Origin: JACVRW01 sp963733885
GTDB lineage: Bacteria > Actinomycetota > Thermoleophilia > Solirubrobacterales > Thermoleophilaceae
DNA: 64,000 nt
Direction of reading: 5' to 3'
NCBI GenBank assembly: GCA_963733885.1
Contig: CAVTES010000006.1
Coordinates: 434,001 to 498,000, forward strand
Position numbers and translations under genes: made by a program. Positions 41,109-48,755 of the stretch are shown one piece after another. The first letter of the stretch is position 1, and the number at the start of each line of letters is the position of its first letter. The notes beneath the pieces were generated by a model that did no database searches, was not told where the DNA came from, and saw only the letters and a program-made list of their open reading frames with translations.

Positions 41109-42299
41109 CTACCTCCGCCCGAGCATCGGCTGCAGCACGCGCGCGATGCGGTGTCGGGTCGCACGGGTGGCCTTCTGCCCGTCGCGGGTGAGCCCGAGGA
41201 CGGAGGCGGCAGCGACGAGACCGAGGCAGGCGAGCAGCAGGCCGAGGTCCGGGCCGGGCGGGGAAGCGGGCTCGGGATGGAGTTGGTCGTCGCCCGGCAC
41301 GCCGGTTGGCGCGGGCGTGGCGTTGGAAGAAGCAGCGAGCTGGGCGCGGGCAGCCGGCCCAACTCGTTCGGGCGCCCCGCCCGGGGAGGTGTTTGCCGGT
41401 GCGGGATCGGCGCCTGGGGCTAGTCCGTGGGCCCGCGGTTGGCTTGGTGCTCCGGCCGGTGACTCGTGGAGGCCCGGCGCTTGTGTGGTCGCCTCGATCA
41501 GGCCTGGCGCTCCTGCGGAGACGGGCCCAGGGGTGGTAGCCGGGATGGAGCGTGGCGCCCCCGCGGGGACCTGGCGCCGCGCTCCGGCGGGCACGTGGCC
41601 CGGACCCGGGGCGGGGTGCCGCACGCCGCGCGGGGCTCCGGCCGGTGCGTGGCGCGGCGCTCCGGCGGGCACGCGAACCGGGCTCGGCGCGGGTACCGGC
41701 ACGCGGCGCGGCGCTCCGGCCGGCACGCGGCGAGGGCTCGGTTCCGGTGCGTGCACAGGCGCCGGCGCTGGGCCGACGGGTACCGGCGACGGTTGTGGGG
41801 CATGCGTTCCTGGAGGCGGCTGGGTCGCGGTCGGCGGCGGCAGGAAGCCGAGCGGGTCGTGGTAGGCGTGACTGCTTCCGGCGTCGCGTATGCCGAAGTG
41901 GAGGTGCGGCTCCGCGACTGACCGGGCGCCGGTGGTCCCAACGGCGCCGAGCCGTTGCCCGGCCGCGACCCGGTCGCCTTCGCGGACGGCGGTCGACGAC
42001 AAGTGCAGGTAGGCGGTGTCGTAGCGCCCGTCCGCGGTGCGCACGCTCACCGTCAGTCCCGACGAGCCAGCCGTGCCCGCAAACCGGACCTCGCCGCCGG
42101 CAGCGGCCACAACAGGCGCACCCGGCGCGCCGGCGATGTCGATGCCGCGGTGCTGGCCCGAGGCATACGGGTCCGAGCCGTTCCGGTACGGCGTGATCAC
42201 CTCGCCACGGAGCGGCCAGACCCACTCCGCCCACGCGGGCGGGGCGAGCACGAGGAAGGCGAGCAGGGTGGTGGCGGAGGTGAGGAAGACGCGGCGCAT
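41109..42299 (-). CDS. Secreted M23 (LytM) peptidase with repetitive Pro/Ala linker and C-terminal anchor
   Basis: 396 residues. ATG at 42299 is chosen because it starts a proper signal peptide (cleavage after AWA, residue 24). M23 zinc site: His50 and Asp54 (HRGIDIAG), His132 and His134 (PHLHFG). From about 150 to 300 the protein is a low-complexity linker with repeated PAGAPR units. A C-terminal membrane helix (LGLLLACLGLVAAASVLGL) and a basic tail follow. Likely a peptidoglycan endopeptidase tethered at the cell surface; several M23 proteins act instead as activators of amidases. Confidence 0.9.
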   Translation of the reverse strand: MRRVFLTSATTLLAFLVLAPPAWAEWVWPLRGEVITPYRNGSDPYASGQHRGIDIAGAPGAPVVAAAGGEVRFAGTAGSSGLTVSVRTADGRYDTAYLHLSSTAVREGDRVAAGQRLGAVGTTGARSVAEPHLHFGIRDAGSSHAYHDPLGFLPPPTATQPPPGTHAPQPSPVPVGPAPAPVHAPEPSPRRVPAGAPRRVPVPAPSPVRVPAGAPRHAPAGAPRGVRHPAPGPGHVPAGARRQVPAGAPRSIPATTPGPVSAGAPGLIEATTQAPGLHESPAGAPSQPRAHGLAPGADPAPANTSPGGAPERVGPAARAQLAASSNATPAPTGVPGDDQLHPEPASPPGPDLGLLLACLGLVAAASVLGLTRDGQKATRATRHRIARVLQPMLGRR

Positions 42300-42539
42300 G
42301 GCGGCGACCGTACGAGGGGAAACGGCCACCGGGGGCCGGGGTGCGGCGAGTTGTGGCGGTGCTTGACGGAGTTGTGAGGGACGGTCACGGAGCTGTTGCA
42401 CTGGTCGCCAGTCGCGAGGCGTGCCGGTGGGTTCGTGTCGAGTTACTCGCGGACAACGGGGATAGCTCGCCGAGCATTCCGAAGGGCGCATGGGCCGAGC
42501 GCCCGCAGGTGGGCGCGGAACGGCCAACCGCTCGGGCGC

Positions 42540-43363
42540 TCAGGACTCCCGCGTCAGCGCCCGGTACAGCTCGTTGGCCTTGCCGCCCGTCAGCTCCGCA
42601 ACGATCGTCGCCGCGGGCCGGGGCTTCGCCCCGGCCTCCACCAGGCGGCGCAGCGCCTCCAGGCCGGCGGGGTCTGACGAGCCAGGCGCGGCTTCAGAGC
42701 CCTCCGCGGCCCCCAGCACCAGCACCACCTCCCCCCTCGGCGGCGACTCCGAGTACCGCTCCGCCAGCTCGGAAGCGGTTCCCCGCACGATTTCCTCGTG
42801 TGCCTTCGTGAGCTCCCGGCAAACGGCCACCGGGCGATCCGGGTCCATGGAGGCCAACAGCGCCAGCGTCGCCGGCACGCGGCGCGGCGACTCGAACGCC
42901 ACGAGCGTCCCCCCGGGTCCGAGAGCACCCGGCGCAGCTCGCCCTTCTTCCGCGGTAGGAAGCCGTGGAAGTGCCACTCGTCCGCCGGCAGCCCCGACGC
43001 GACCAGCGCCGTGATCGCCGCCGACGGCCCCGGCAGCACCTCCACCGGCAGCCCGGCGGCCACGCAGGCCCTCACGAGAACGTAGCCGGGGTCCGAGACC
43101 AGCGGCATGCCGGCGTCGGACACAAGCGCGACCGTCTCGCCCGCTCGCATCCGGTCCACCAGCGCCCCGGCGCGGGCACGCTCGTTGTGCTCGTGGTACG
43201 ACACCAGCCGGGCCTTCACCCCGTAACGGTCGAGCAGGACCCGTGTCCGGCGCGTGTCCTCACACGCCACGACGTTGGCCTCGCGCAGGGCAGCGAGCAC
43301 GCGCAGCGTCACGTCCTCGAGGTTCCCGATCGGCGTCGGGCAGACGACCAGCCGGCCGCTCAC
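42540..43363 (-). CDS. rsmI: 16S rRNA 2'-O-ribose C1402 methyltransferase RsmI, frame broken at a G6 tract
   Basis: Two overlapping frames make one RsmI. The first (from ATG 43363) has VCPTPIGNLEDVTLR, CEDTRRTRVLLDRYG, SDAGMPLVSDPGYVLV and HFHGFLPRKKGELRRVL. The second supplies TLVAFESPRRVPATLALLA, AVCRELTKAHEEIVRG and the C-terminal tail. They join at 42909-42914 (six C on the plus strand), where the zero frame reads G GGG GGA; a -1 shift, or one more G, restores a 274-residue protein. The unshifted frame runs on for 257 residues with a nonsense C-terminus. Starts in overlap (ATGA) with the ROK gene. Confidence 0.85.
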
Positions 43364-44417
43364 CGCGCGCCCTCGACAAACCGGATCGGCGTCCCGCGCA
43401 GGACGAGCCGGGCAAACCCGACCCGGCTCGGGCGCAGGGCGAGCCGCCTCCCCACGACGCGGCCGGGATCAGCGAATCCAGCGCGAGCAGCGCCGCCCCC
43501 AGCATGCCGGACTCGTCGCCGAAGTGGGCCGGCACGATTCGGACCGCTTCCCGGGCCGGGGGCAGTGCGCGTTCCATCACGACGGACCGAGCCGGCACCA
43601 GCAGCAGCTCGCCCGCCGCGATCGCCCCGCCGCCGATGACGATCGCCTCCGGGTTGAACACGTTCACCACCCCAACCAGCCCGTAGCCCAGCCGGCGCCC
43701 GATCTCGGCGAGCACGGATTGGGCCGTCTCGTCGCCGTCGTGTGCCAGCTCGGTGACGATCCCGCCAGTGATCTCCCGCCCGGCCGCGAGCCGTCGCCCC
43801 AACGCCGACGAGGGCGTCCGCTGCGCCGCCGCCAGTCCCTCGCGCCCGATCGCCGACCCCGACGCCATCACCTCCAGGCAGCCCCGCCCGGGACAGGCGC
43901 CCTGGCAAGCCGGGCCGTGCAGGTCCACCACCGTGTGCCCGATCTCCGCTCCCAGCCCGCGCGAGCCGCGGTAGATCCGGCCATCGAGCAGCAGGCCGCT
44001 CCCGATCCCCGTCCCCAGGGCCACGAGCACGGCGTGAGCGCAGTCGCGCGCGGCCCCGAAGCGCGTCTCGGCCAGCAGCGCCGCGTTCGCGTCGTTGTCC
44101 ACCACCACGGGCAGGCCGAGCCGCTCGCTCATCAGGTCGCGGAACGGCACGCCGGCCAGCGGGAGGTGCGTCGACCAGCGCGATACACCCAGCTCCCAGT
44201 CCACCAGAGCCGGAATCCCGAACCCCACGGCCTCCACGTCCGGAGCCGCGGCGCGCACCTCCTCCACCGCCTCCACGAAGATGTCGAGCGTCTCCGCCCG
44301 GTCGCCCCCGCGCCACGTCCGATGGACCCGATGGTGCACCACGAGACCCTCGTCGACGACCCCGCCCAGGAGCTTCGTCCCCCCGGCGTCGACCCCGATA
44401 ACCCGCCTTGGCGCCAT
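43360..44417 (-). CDS. ROK-family sugar kinase (glucokinase type), apparent -1 frameshift near the end
   Basis: N-terminal ATP site IGVDAGGTKLLGGVV, sugar site VVVDNDANAALLAETRFG, GTGIGSGLLLDGRIYRGSRG, ROK signature, and the zinc site HTVVDLHGPACQGACPGRGC. The frame as given runs past the domain end into rsmI for about 100 bp. Shifting by one base at 43450-43453 (G4 on the coding strand) gives a 352-residue protein with better codon use and a stop in ATGA overlap with rsmI. I take this as the true end. Phosphorylates glucose or a related sugar. Confidence 0.82.
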
Positions 44418-44440
44418 GGCCGGACGATATACAGAGGGGT

Positions 44441-45517
44441 GTGAACGATCCCAACCCGGGCCGTCCCCCGGAGTACAAGGTCTACCGCTCGCGGAAGCGC
44501 TTTCTGCAGCGACTTTCCGGCGGCACCGACCTCGAAGGCCTCAAGCGCCGGCTCAGCCGTGCCCGAAACGAGGAGCCGTCGCCGACCCGCGACAAGGGCC
44601 GGATCACCCCCGGGCGGGTGCTGAAGTGGATCGCGCTCGGCCTGCTCGGCTGGATCCTGCTTTCGGCCGTCCTCTTCCTCATCTCCGCACAGCTCCAGGA
44701 CGGGGTCTCCCCCGAGGCCGAGCGCGCTCTCTCGGACGACGGGAACCTCTTGACCGGCAGCACCATCCTCGTGCTGGGCTCCGACGCCCGCACCGGGGAG
44801 TCAATCGACGAGACCCAGAGCGGCCCCTCCCGCGCGGACTCGATCATGCTCGTCCACGCCGCGCTCGGCAGCGTCCGCAAGCTGTCGATCCCGCGGGACA
44901 TCGAGGTCGACATCCCCGGCCACGGCACCAACAAGATCAACGCCGCCTATGCCCTCGGCGGCCCGGCGCTGACGATCGAGACGATCGAGGGCTTTCTCGG
45001 CAACGGGCTCCAGATCAGCCACCTGGTCGAGGTCGACTTCGAGGACTTCCCGGAGCTGATCGACGCGCTGGGCGGCGTGACCGTGCAGAACAAGTCGCGG
45101 ATATGCGCGCCGCCCTTCGACAACTTCTGGAGGGGGTTCCGCCTGCGCAAGGGCGAGCAGGAGCTGGACGGACAGCGCGCGCTCGGCTACGCCCGGGTGC
45201 GGAAGAACCCGTGCGCGCCGGCCGAGGACGACCGCGACCGCGCCGCCCGCCAGCAGGAGGTGCTACGCGCGATCGGCGACGCGGCCACCTCCCCGAGCGC
45301 CTTCGTCCGCCTGCCGCTCATAAGCTGGCGGGCGCCCAAGGCGCTCAAGACCGACATGAAGGGCCCCGCGCTGATGGCCCTGTTCGCCGACATGGCCACC
45401 GGCAACTCGGACGAGACCGCGGTCCTAGAGGCCGGCTGCTGCGTGAACGGGAGCAACCTGTTTGTCTCCGACGGCGCCAAGCGGGACGCCGTCGACAAGC
45501 TGCTGAACGGCAGCTAG
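44441..45517 (+). CDS. LytR-CpsA-Psr (LCP) family cell-wall glycopolymer transferase
   Basis: 358 residues, GTG at 44441 behind a purine-rich GAGGGG. Cytoplasmic basic N-terminus, one membrane helix (63-83), then an extracellular LCP domain: ILVLGSDARTG, SRADSIMLVHAAL, SIPRDIEVDIPGHGTNKINA, the lipid-contact Arg residues, and GQRALGYARVRKNP. A C-terminal pair CCVNGSN may form a disulfide. LCP enzymes attach undecaprenyl-linked glycopolymers to peptidoglycan. Convergent with fmdB; the stop codons overlap by 4 bp. Confidence 0.92.
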   Translation: MNDPNPGRPPEYKVYRSRKRFLQRLSGGTDLEGLKRRLSRARNEEPSPTRDKGRITPGRVLKWIALGLLGWILLSAVLFLISAQLQDGVSPEAERALSDDGNLLTGSTILVLGSDARTGESIDETQSGPSRADSIMLVHAALGSVRKLSIPRDIEVDIPGHGTNKINAAYALGGPALTIETIEGFLGNGLQISHLVEVDFEDFPELIDALGGVTVQNKSRICAPPFDNFWRGFRLRKGEQELDGQRALGYARVRKNPCAPAEDDRDRAARQQEVLRAIGDAATSPSAFVRLPLISWRAPKALKTDMKGPALMALFADMATGNSDETAVLEAGCCVNGSNLFVSDGAKRDAVDKLLNGS

Positions 45518-45798
45518 TCGGAGGAGGACGAGGAGCTCTTCGAGTCCTTCGACTCGCTCTTCGAGCCGGAGTCGGACTTGGCGCCGGAGCCCGCCTCCGA
45601 TGACGAGGACCCACCGCCCTTCTTCTTGCCGTAGTCGGTGGTGTAGAAGCCCGAGCCCTTGAAGTGCACGGCCACCGGGTGGAACACGCGCTGGACGGGC
45701 GCCTCGCAGGTCGAGCAGCTCGTCAGAGGGTCGTCGGTCATCCGCTGCATCACCTCGAAGGTGTGGCCCTGGTCGCAGCGGTACTCGTAGATGGGCAT
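45514..45798 (-). CDS. FmdB-family zinc ribbon protein
   Basis: 94 residues. MPIYEYRCDQGHTFEVMQR with CxxxxH and a second pair in SCSTCEAP make the FmdB zinc ribbon. The segment VAVHFKGSGFYTTDYGKKK is the family's usual end, and a 35-residue Ser/Lys/Glu-rich tail follows. These putative regulatory proteins have no firm function. A CIRCE-like operator overlaps the start codon, and a TATACT -10 box lies inside its spacer 9 bp before the ATG, so the mRNA is probably leaderless. Confidence 0.9.
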   Translation of the reverse strand: MPIYEYRCDQGHTFEVMQRMTDDPLTSCSTCEAPVQRVFHPVAVHFKGSGFYTTDYGKKKGGGSSSSEAGSGAKSDSGSKSESKDSKSSSSSSD

Positions 45799-45823
45799 GG
45801 CACTCTCAGTATAGGAGTGCCAA
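45797..45823 (-). promoter_or_regulatory. CIRCE-like HrcA operator overlapping the fmdB promoter
   Basis: GGCACTC (45799-45805), nine bases, GAGTGCC (45815-45821), flanked by AA on the distal side. The CIRCE consensus is TTAGCACTC-N9-GAGTGCTAA, so the core GCACTC-N9-GAGTGC and the spacer length agree exactly. On the minus strand the spacer contains TATACT, a good -10 hexamer. Confidence 0.65.
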
Positions 45824-45830
45824 GGAAGCC

Positions 45831-45944
45831 TCAGACGCTGTGCGGAGGACGCGGCTGCTCCAGGTCGTCGAGCAGCGAGATGCGCATCGCGTGCCACACA
45901 AGCCACGCGGTGAGATGGCTGATCGGGCGGAGAGCCGTCCCCAT
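45831..45944 (-). CDS. Possible 37-residue protein upstream of fmdB
   Basis: ATG at 45944, reading MGTALRPISHLTAWLVWHAM followed by RISLLDDLEQPRPPHSV and a TGA just before the CIRCE-like site. Residues 9-25 could form a short amphipathic helix. No ribosome site is obvious. It would be read through into the fmdB operator. Weak call, based on the open frame and composition only. Confidence 0.3.
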   Translation of the reverse strand: MGTALRPISHLTAWLVWHAMRISLLDDLEQPRPPHSV

Positions 45945-46027
45945 CACCCCGCCACGCTACCCAAACTCGGGGCGGCACCGCCCCGATGATGGAATAGAAG
46001 GCCGGAACCTCCAGCGTTTTCCGGCGG

Positions 46028-47425
46028 ATGGATAGGGTGCTCGAGCGGATGGTGACCATGGACAAGATCGTCGCGCTCTGCAAGCGCCGCGGGCTCATCT
46101 TCCCGGCCTCCGAGATCTACGGCGGCATCGCGAACACCTACGACTACGGGCACTACGGCGTCCTGCTGAAGAACAACGTGGTGAACACCTGGTGGAAGGC
46201 GATGATCCAGGAGCGCGACGACATCGTCGCGCTCGACTCGGCGATCATCCAGCACCCGCGCACGTGGGAGGCGTCGGGGCACCTCGAGGGGTTCACCGAC
46301 CCGCTTGTGGACTGCAAGGCCTGCAACCTGCGATTCCGCGCCGACCACATCGAGGAGGCGCGCGCCGGCACGGCCGAGCACCCCGACGTGCGCTGCGGTC
46401 ACGCCCCGTCCAAGCTGCCGGGTGACCACAAGGACTGCGAGCTCACGGACCCGCGTGAGTTCAACCTGATGTTCGAGACCACGATCGGGCCGGTGAAGGA
46501 GGCGGGCTCGACCGTCTTCCTCCGCCCGGAGACCGCGCAGGGGATCTTCCTCGACTTCAAGACCACCCTGCAGTACGCGCGACGCAAGCCGCCGTTCGGG
46601 ATCGCACAGGTCGGCAAGTCCTTCCGCAACGAGATCACCCCCGGCAACTTCATCTTCCGCACGCTCGAGTTCGAGCAGATGGAGATGGAGTTCTTCGTGC
46701 CGCCGGACGACGCCGAGCGCTGGCACGACTACTGGATGGAGCAGCGGCTCGAGTGGTACGTCGCGCTCGGGATCGAGCGCGAGCGCCTGCGCCTCCGCCC
46801 GCACGGCCCCGACGAGCTGTCGCACTACTCCTCGGCAACGAGCGACATCGAGTACCTCTACCCGATCGGCTGGTCCGAGCTCGAGGGCATCGCCAACCGC
46901 GGGGACTTCGACCTGACCCAGCACGCCGAGTTCTCCGGCCAGAAGCTGGAGTACGTGGACAGCGCCACCGGAGAGCGCTATGTCCCGCACGTGGTGGAGC
47001 CCGCCGCCGGGGTCGGGCGGACCGTGCTCGCGCTGCTCTGCGACGCCTATGACGAGGACGAGATCGGCGGCGAGCGCCGCACCGTGCTGCGGCTCCACCC
47101 CTCGATGGCGCCCATCAAGGTGGCGGTGCTCCCGCTGGTGAATAAGGCCGGGATGCCGGAGCTGGCGCGCGAGATCTACGAGGACCTCCGCCCTCGCATG
47201 CCGGCGGAGTACGACGCCGGCGGCTCGATCGGCAAGCGCTACCGGCGCCAGGACGAGATCGGCACGCCCTTCGGGGTGACGGTCGACGGCCAGTCCACGG
47301 AGGACGCCACGGTGACCCTCCGCGACCGCGACACCCTGGACCAGGAGCGCGTGCCGATCGCGGAGCTCGGCGACGAGCTCGAGCGGCGGCTGGCCGGCCG
47401 GCCGGCGGGGTCCACGGCCGGATGA
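46028..47425 (+). CDS. glyS: Glycyl-tRNA synthetase, single-chain dimeric type
   Basis: 465 residues, class II. Starts are possible at 46028, 46049 and 46058; the family usually begins close to the last (MDKIVALCKRRGLIFPASEI). Motif 1 region YDYGHYGVLLKNN, a four-Cys/His insertion (CKACNL and the CGHAPSKLPGDHKDC region), motif 2 FRNEITPGNFIFRTLEFEQM, motif 3 GVGRTVLALL, and the anticodon-binding domain (KVAVLPLVNKAGMPELA). Charges tRNA-Gly. A strong hairpin follows the stop codon. Confidence 0.96.
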   Translation: MDRVLERMVTMDKIVALCKRRGLIFPASEIYGGIANTYDYGHYGVLLKNNVVNTWWKAMIQERDDIVALDSAIIQHPRTWEASGHLEGFTDPLVDCKACNLRFRADHIEEARAGTAEHPDVRCGHAPSKLPGDHKDCELTDPREFNLMFETTIGPVKEAGSTVFLRPETAQGIFLDFKTTLQYARRKPPFGIAQVGKSFRNEITPGNFIFRTLEFEQMEMEFFVPPDDAERWHDYWMEQRLEWYVALGIERERLRLRPHGPDELSHYSSATSDIEYLYPIGWSELEGIANRGDFDLTQHAEFSGQKLEYVDSATGERYVPHVVEPAAGVGRTVLALLCDAYDEDEIGGERRTVLRLHPSMAPIKVAVLPLVNKAGMPELAREIYEDLRPRMPAEYDAGGSIGKRYRRQDEIGTPFGVTVDGQSTEDATVTLRDRDTLDQERVPIAELGDELERRLAGRPAGSTAG

Positions 47426-47427
47426 TC

Positions 47428-47483
47428 TAGATGATGATTCCGCGGCCCCGCGAGCAGCGCGGGGTCGTGGAATCAGTCATCTA
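47428..47483. terminator. Long hairpin between convergent glyS and the PNPOx gene
   Basis: Left arm TAGATGATGATTCCGCGG plus CCCCGCG, loop about AGCAG, right arm CGCGGGG plus TCGTGGAATCAGTCATCTA. About 25 base pairs with two G-U pairs and one single-base bulge. It sits just past the glyS stop and touches the stop of the opposite gene, so it may terminate both. No U-run. Confidence 0.7.
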
Positions 47484-47885
47484 AAGCCGCTCGAGTTCCG
47501 CGAGGATCGCGTCCTCCGCCTCGCCGTGCTCGGCGGCGCACCAGCGCCAGCGAGCCCCGTCGATCATCTCCGTGCGCCCGTCGGCGAGGTGGTCCTGCAC
47601 GCCCTCCGCGAGCAGCTCCACCGCCACAACCGTGTCCGTCGACTCGAGCTTCTCGGCGATCACGCGGGCACGCCCGTGGGCGGTGAAGGCCAGCCCGGAG
47701 CCCATGAGGAGAAGCGCCACCGCCGGGTCCTCGCGCAGGCGGCGCAGCGTCTCCCGCCGCCTTCCCAGCGCCAGCAGCACGCGGTCGTCGCCCATCCGCA
47801 GAAAGGCCGTGACTGGAATCGGATGCGGGCCCGCGACGCACAGCACGGCAGGGGTCCCGCGCTCCCAGCGCGGAAGCGGCTCCAT
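47481..47885 (-). CDS. Pyridoxamine 5'-phosphate oxidase-like flavoprotein
   Basis: 134 residues, one split-barrel domain of the PNPOx/FMN-binding superfamily: PAVLCVAGPHPIPVTAFLRM, VLLALGRRRETLRRLREDP, VALLLMGSGLAFTAHGRA and AVELLAEGVQDHL. The HGRA turn and preceding strand suit FMN or F420 binding as in actinobacterial homologues. Substrate not deducible. It shares the glyS hairpin at its 3' end and follows the tetR gene by 34 bp. Confidence 0.75.
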   Translation of the reverse strand: MEPLPRWERGTPAVLCVAGPHPIPVTAFLRMGDDRVLLALGRRRETLRRLREDPAVALLLMGSGLAFTAHGRARVIAEKLESTDTVVAVELLAEGVQDHLADGRTEMIDGARWRWCAAEHGEAEDAILAELERL

Positions 47886-47919
47886 TGCCGCGGAAGCCTA
47901 TGCCCGCGCCGGCGCCCGC

Positions 47920-48528
47920 TCAGTCCCCGAGCAGGCCGCGGGCGATCAGGAGGCCCAGGCCGAAGGCAGCGTCCCGGTCCCAGTCGGGATCCGAGACCAC
48001 CTGGATGCCAAAGCCGTCGCCCAGCGCGAACATCATCGAGGCGACCGCCTCGGGGTCGCCCTTCAGCCGCACGACGCCGTCGCGCTCCTTCGCGCGCAGC
48101 GACTCGGCGAGGTGGGCGCGCCAGCGGCGGTACAGCTCGGCCAGCTCGGCGCGGATGTCCGCCGAGCGCCGCGACGCCGAGAGCATCTCGTAGATCACGG
48201 CCTGGCTGCTCGGCTCGCCCTCCATGAACTCCTGGAGGCTCGCCACGAGCGCCTCCATGATCTCGTCCACGGTGCCGGCGCGGGCGATGCGCTCGTCCAT
48301 CGCCTCGATCCTCACCTCGCAGTCGTGGCGCACGACCTCGATGAGCAGCTGCTCCTTCGAGCCGAAGTAGTAGTGCAGCAGCCCGCGCGATACGCCGGCC
48401 TCGCGCGCGACGTGGTCGAACGTGGAGGCGGCGGCGCCGCGCGCGCCGACGCTCGAACGCATCGCCTCGATGATGCGCTGGGCTTTGTCGCCGTCTAGTC
48501 GCCGCGGCGCGGCTACAGAAGCTTCCAT
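47920..48528 (-). CDS. TetR-family transcriptional regulator
   Basis: 202 residues, ATG at 48528. N-terminal HTH (STFDHVAREAGVSRGLLHYY, FGSKEQLLIEVVRHD) at about 35-65, then an all-helical ligand domain (MEALVASLQEFMEG, QAVIYEMLSASRRS). Its own promoter region holds a 16-bp near-palindrome (48546-48561) that recurs with two changes upstream of R2lox at 8650. In M. tuberculosis the R2lox gene Rv0233 lies next to a TetR-type gene (Rv0232), which makes a regulator-target link here plausible. Probably autoregulated and cotranscribed with the PNPOx gene. Confidence 0.88.
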   Translation of the reverse strand: MEASVAAPRRLDGDKAQRIIEAMRSSVGARGAAASTFDHVAREAGVSRGLLHYYFGSKEQLLIEVVRHDCEVRIEAMDERIARAGTVDEIMEALVASLQEFMEGEPSSQAVIYEMLSASRRSADIRAELAELYRRWRAHLAESLRAKERDGVVRLKGDPEAVASMMFALGDGFGIQVVSDPDWDRDAAFGLGLLIARGLLGD

Positions 48529-48545
48529 CCCCACTGGGATCGTAT

Positions 48546-48561
48546 CTGGCCAGCCAGCCAG
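48546..48561. promoter_or_regulatory. Candidate TetR operator, related to the palindrome upstream of R2lox
   Basis: CTGGCCAGCCAGCCAG, with a wider inverted repeat TCTGGC-N6-GCCAGA (48545-48562), 18-33 bp upstream of the tetR start. It differs at two positions from the perfect palindrome at 8650-8665 (comparison on the opposite strand). Confidence 0.5.
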
Positions 48562-48593
48562 AGCGCGCACCTCGGGGTGGCATCATTTGTCAT

Positions 48594-48755
48594 ATGTGTG
48601 TGGATGGTCCTTCGAGGCGCATCATCTCGGAGCCGAGCGAGACCCCGGCGCCGCCGCCCCTGCCCGCGCATCCGCCGGTGCCGGAACCCGCCCGGGAGCC
48701 CCCCTCTCCCGGCCGGGAGCCGCAGCCGAAGCTTGAGCCCGCGAGACCTGGATGA
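48594..48755 (+). CDS. Small Pro-rich protein coupled to the next gene
   Basis: 53 residues (MCVDGPSRRIISEPSETPAP, then Pro/Glu/Ala-rich to the end). Its stop overlaps the next ATG (ATGA). It is disordered by composition, with one Cys at position 2 and no signal peptide. It lies just past the TetR operator on the opposite strand, so it shares the divergent promoter region. It could equally be a leader reading frame for the following gene. Confidence 0.4.
   Translation: MCVDGPSRRIISEPSETPAPPPLPAHPPVPEPAREPPSPGREPQPKLEPARPG

Noticed and set aside
42300..42539. Possible c-di-AMP (ydaO) riboswitch upstream of the M23 peptidase
   Set aside because: Such genes are often ydaO-controlled in actinobacteria, but I could not find the conserved core in these 240 bp.
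43450..43453. Programmed frameshift in the ROK gene
   Set aside because: The local sequence G TGG GGA is not a slippery heptamer; an indel or base-calling error is simpler.
44095..45603. 502-codon plus-strand frame over the ROK and LCP genes
   Set aside because: Composition is Arg/Pro/Gly noise and it overlaps the LCP gene in another frame.
45962..46027. T-box leader for glyS
   Set aside because: The space before the gene is too short and has no T-box sequence or specifier stem.
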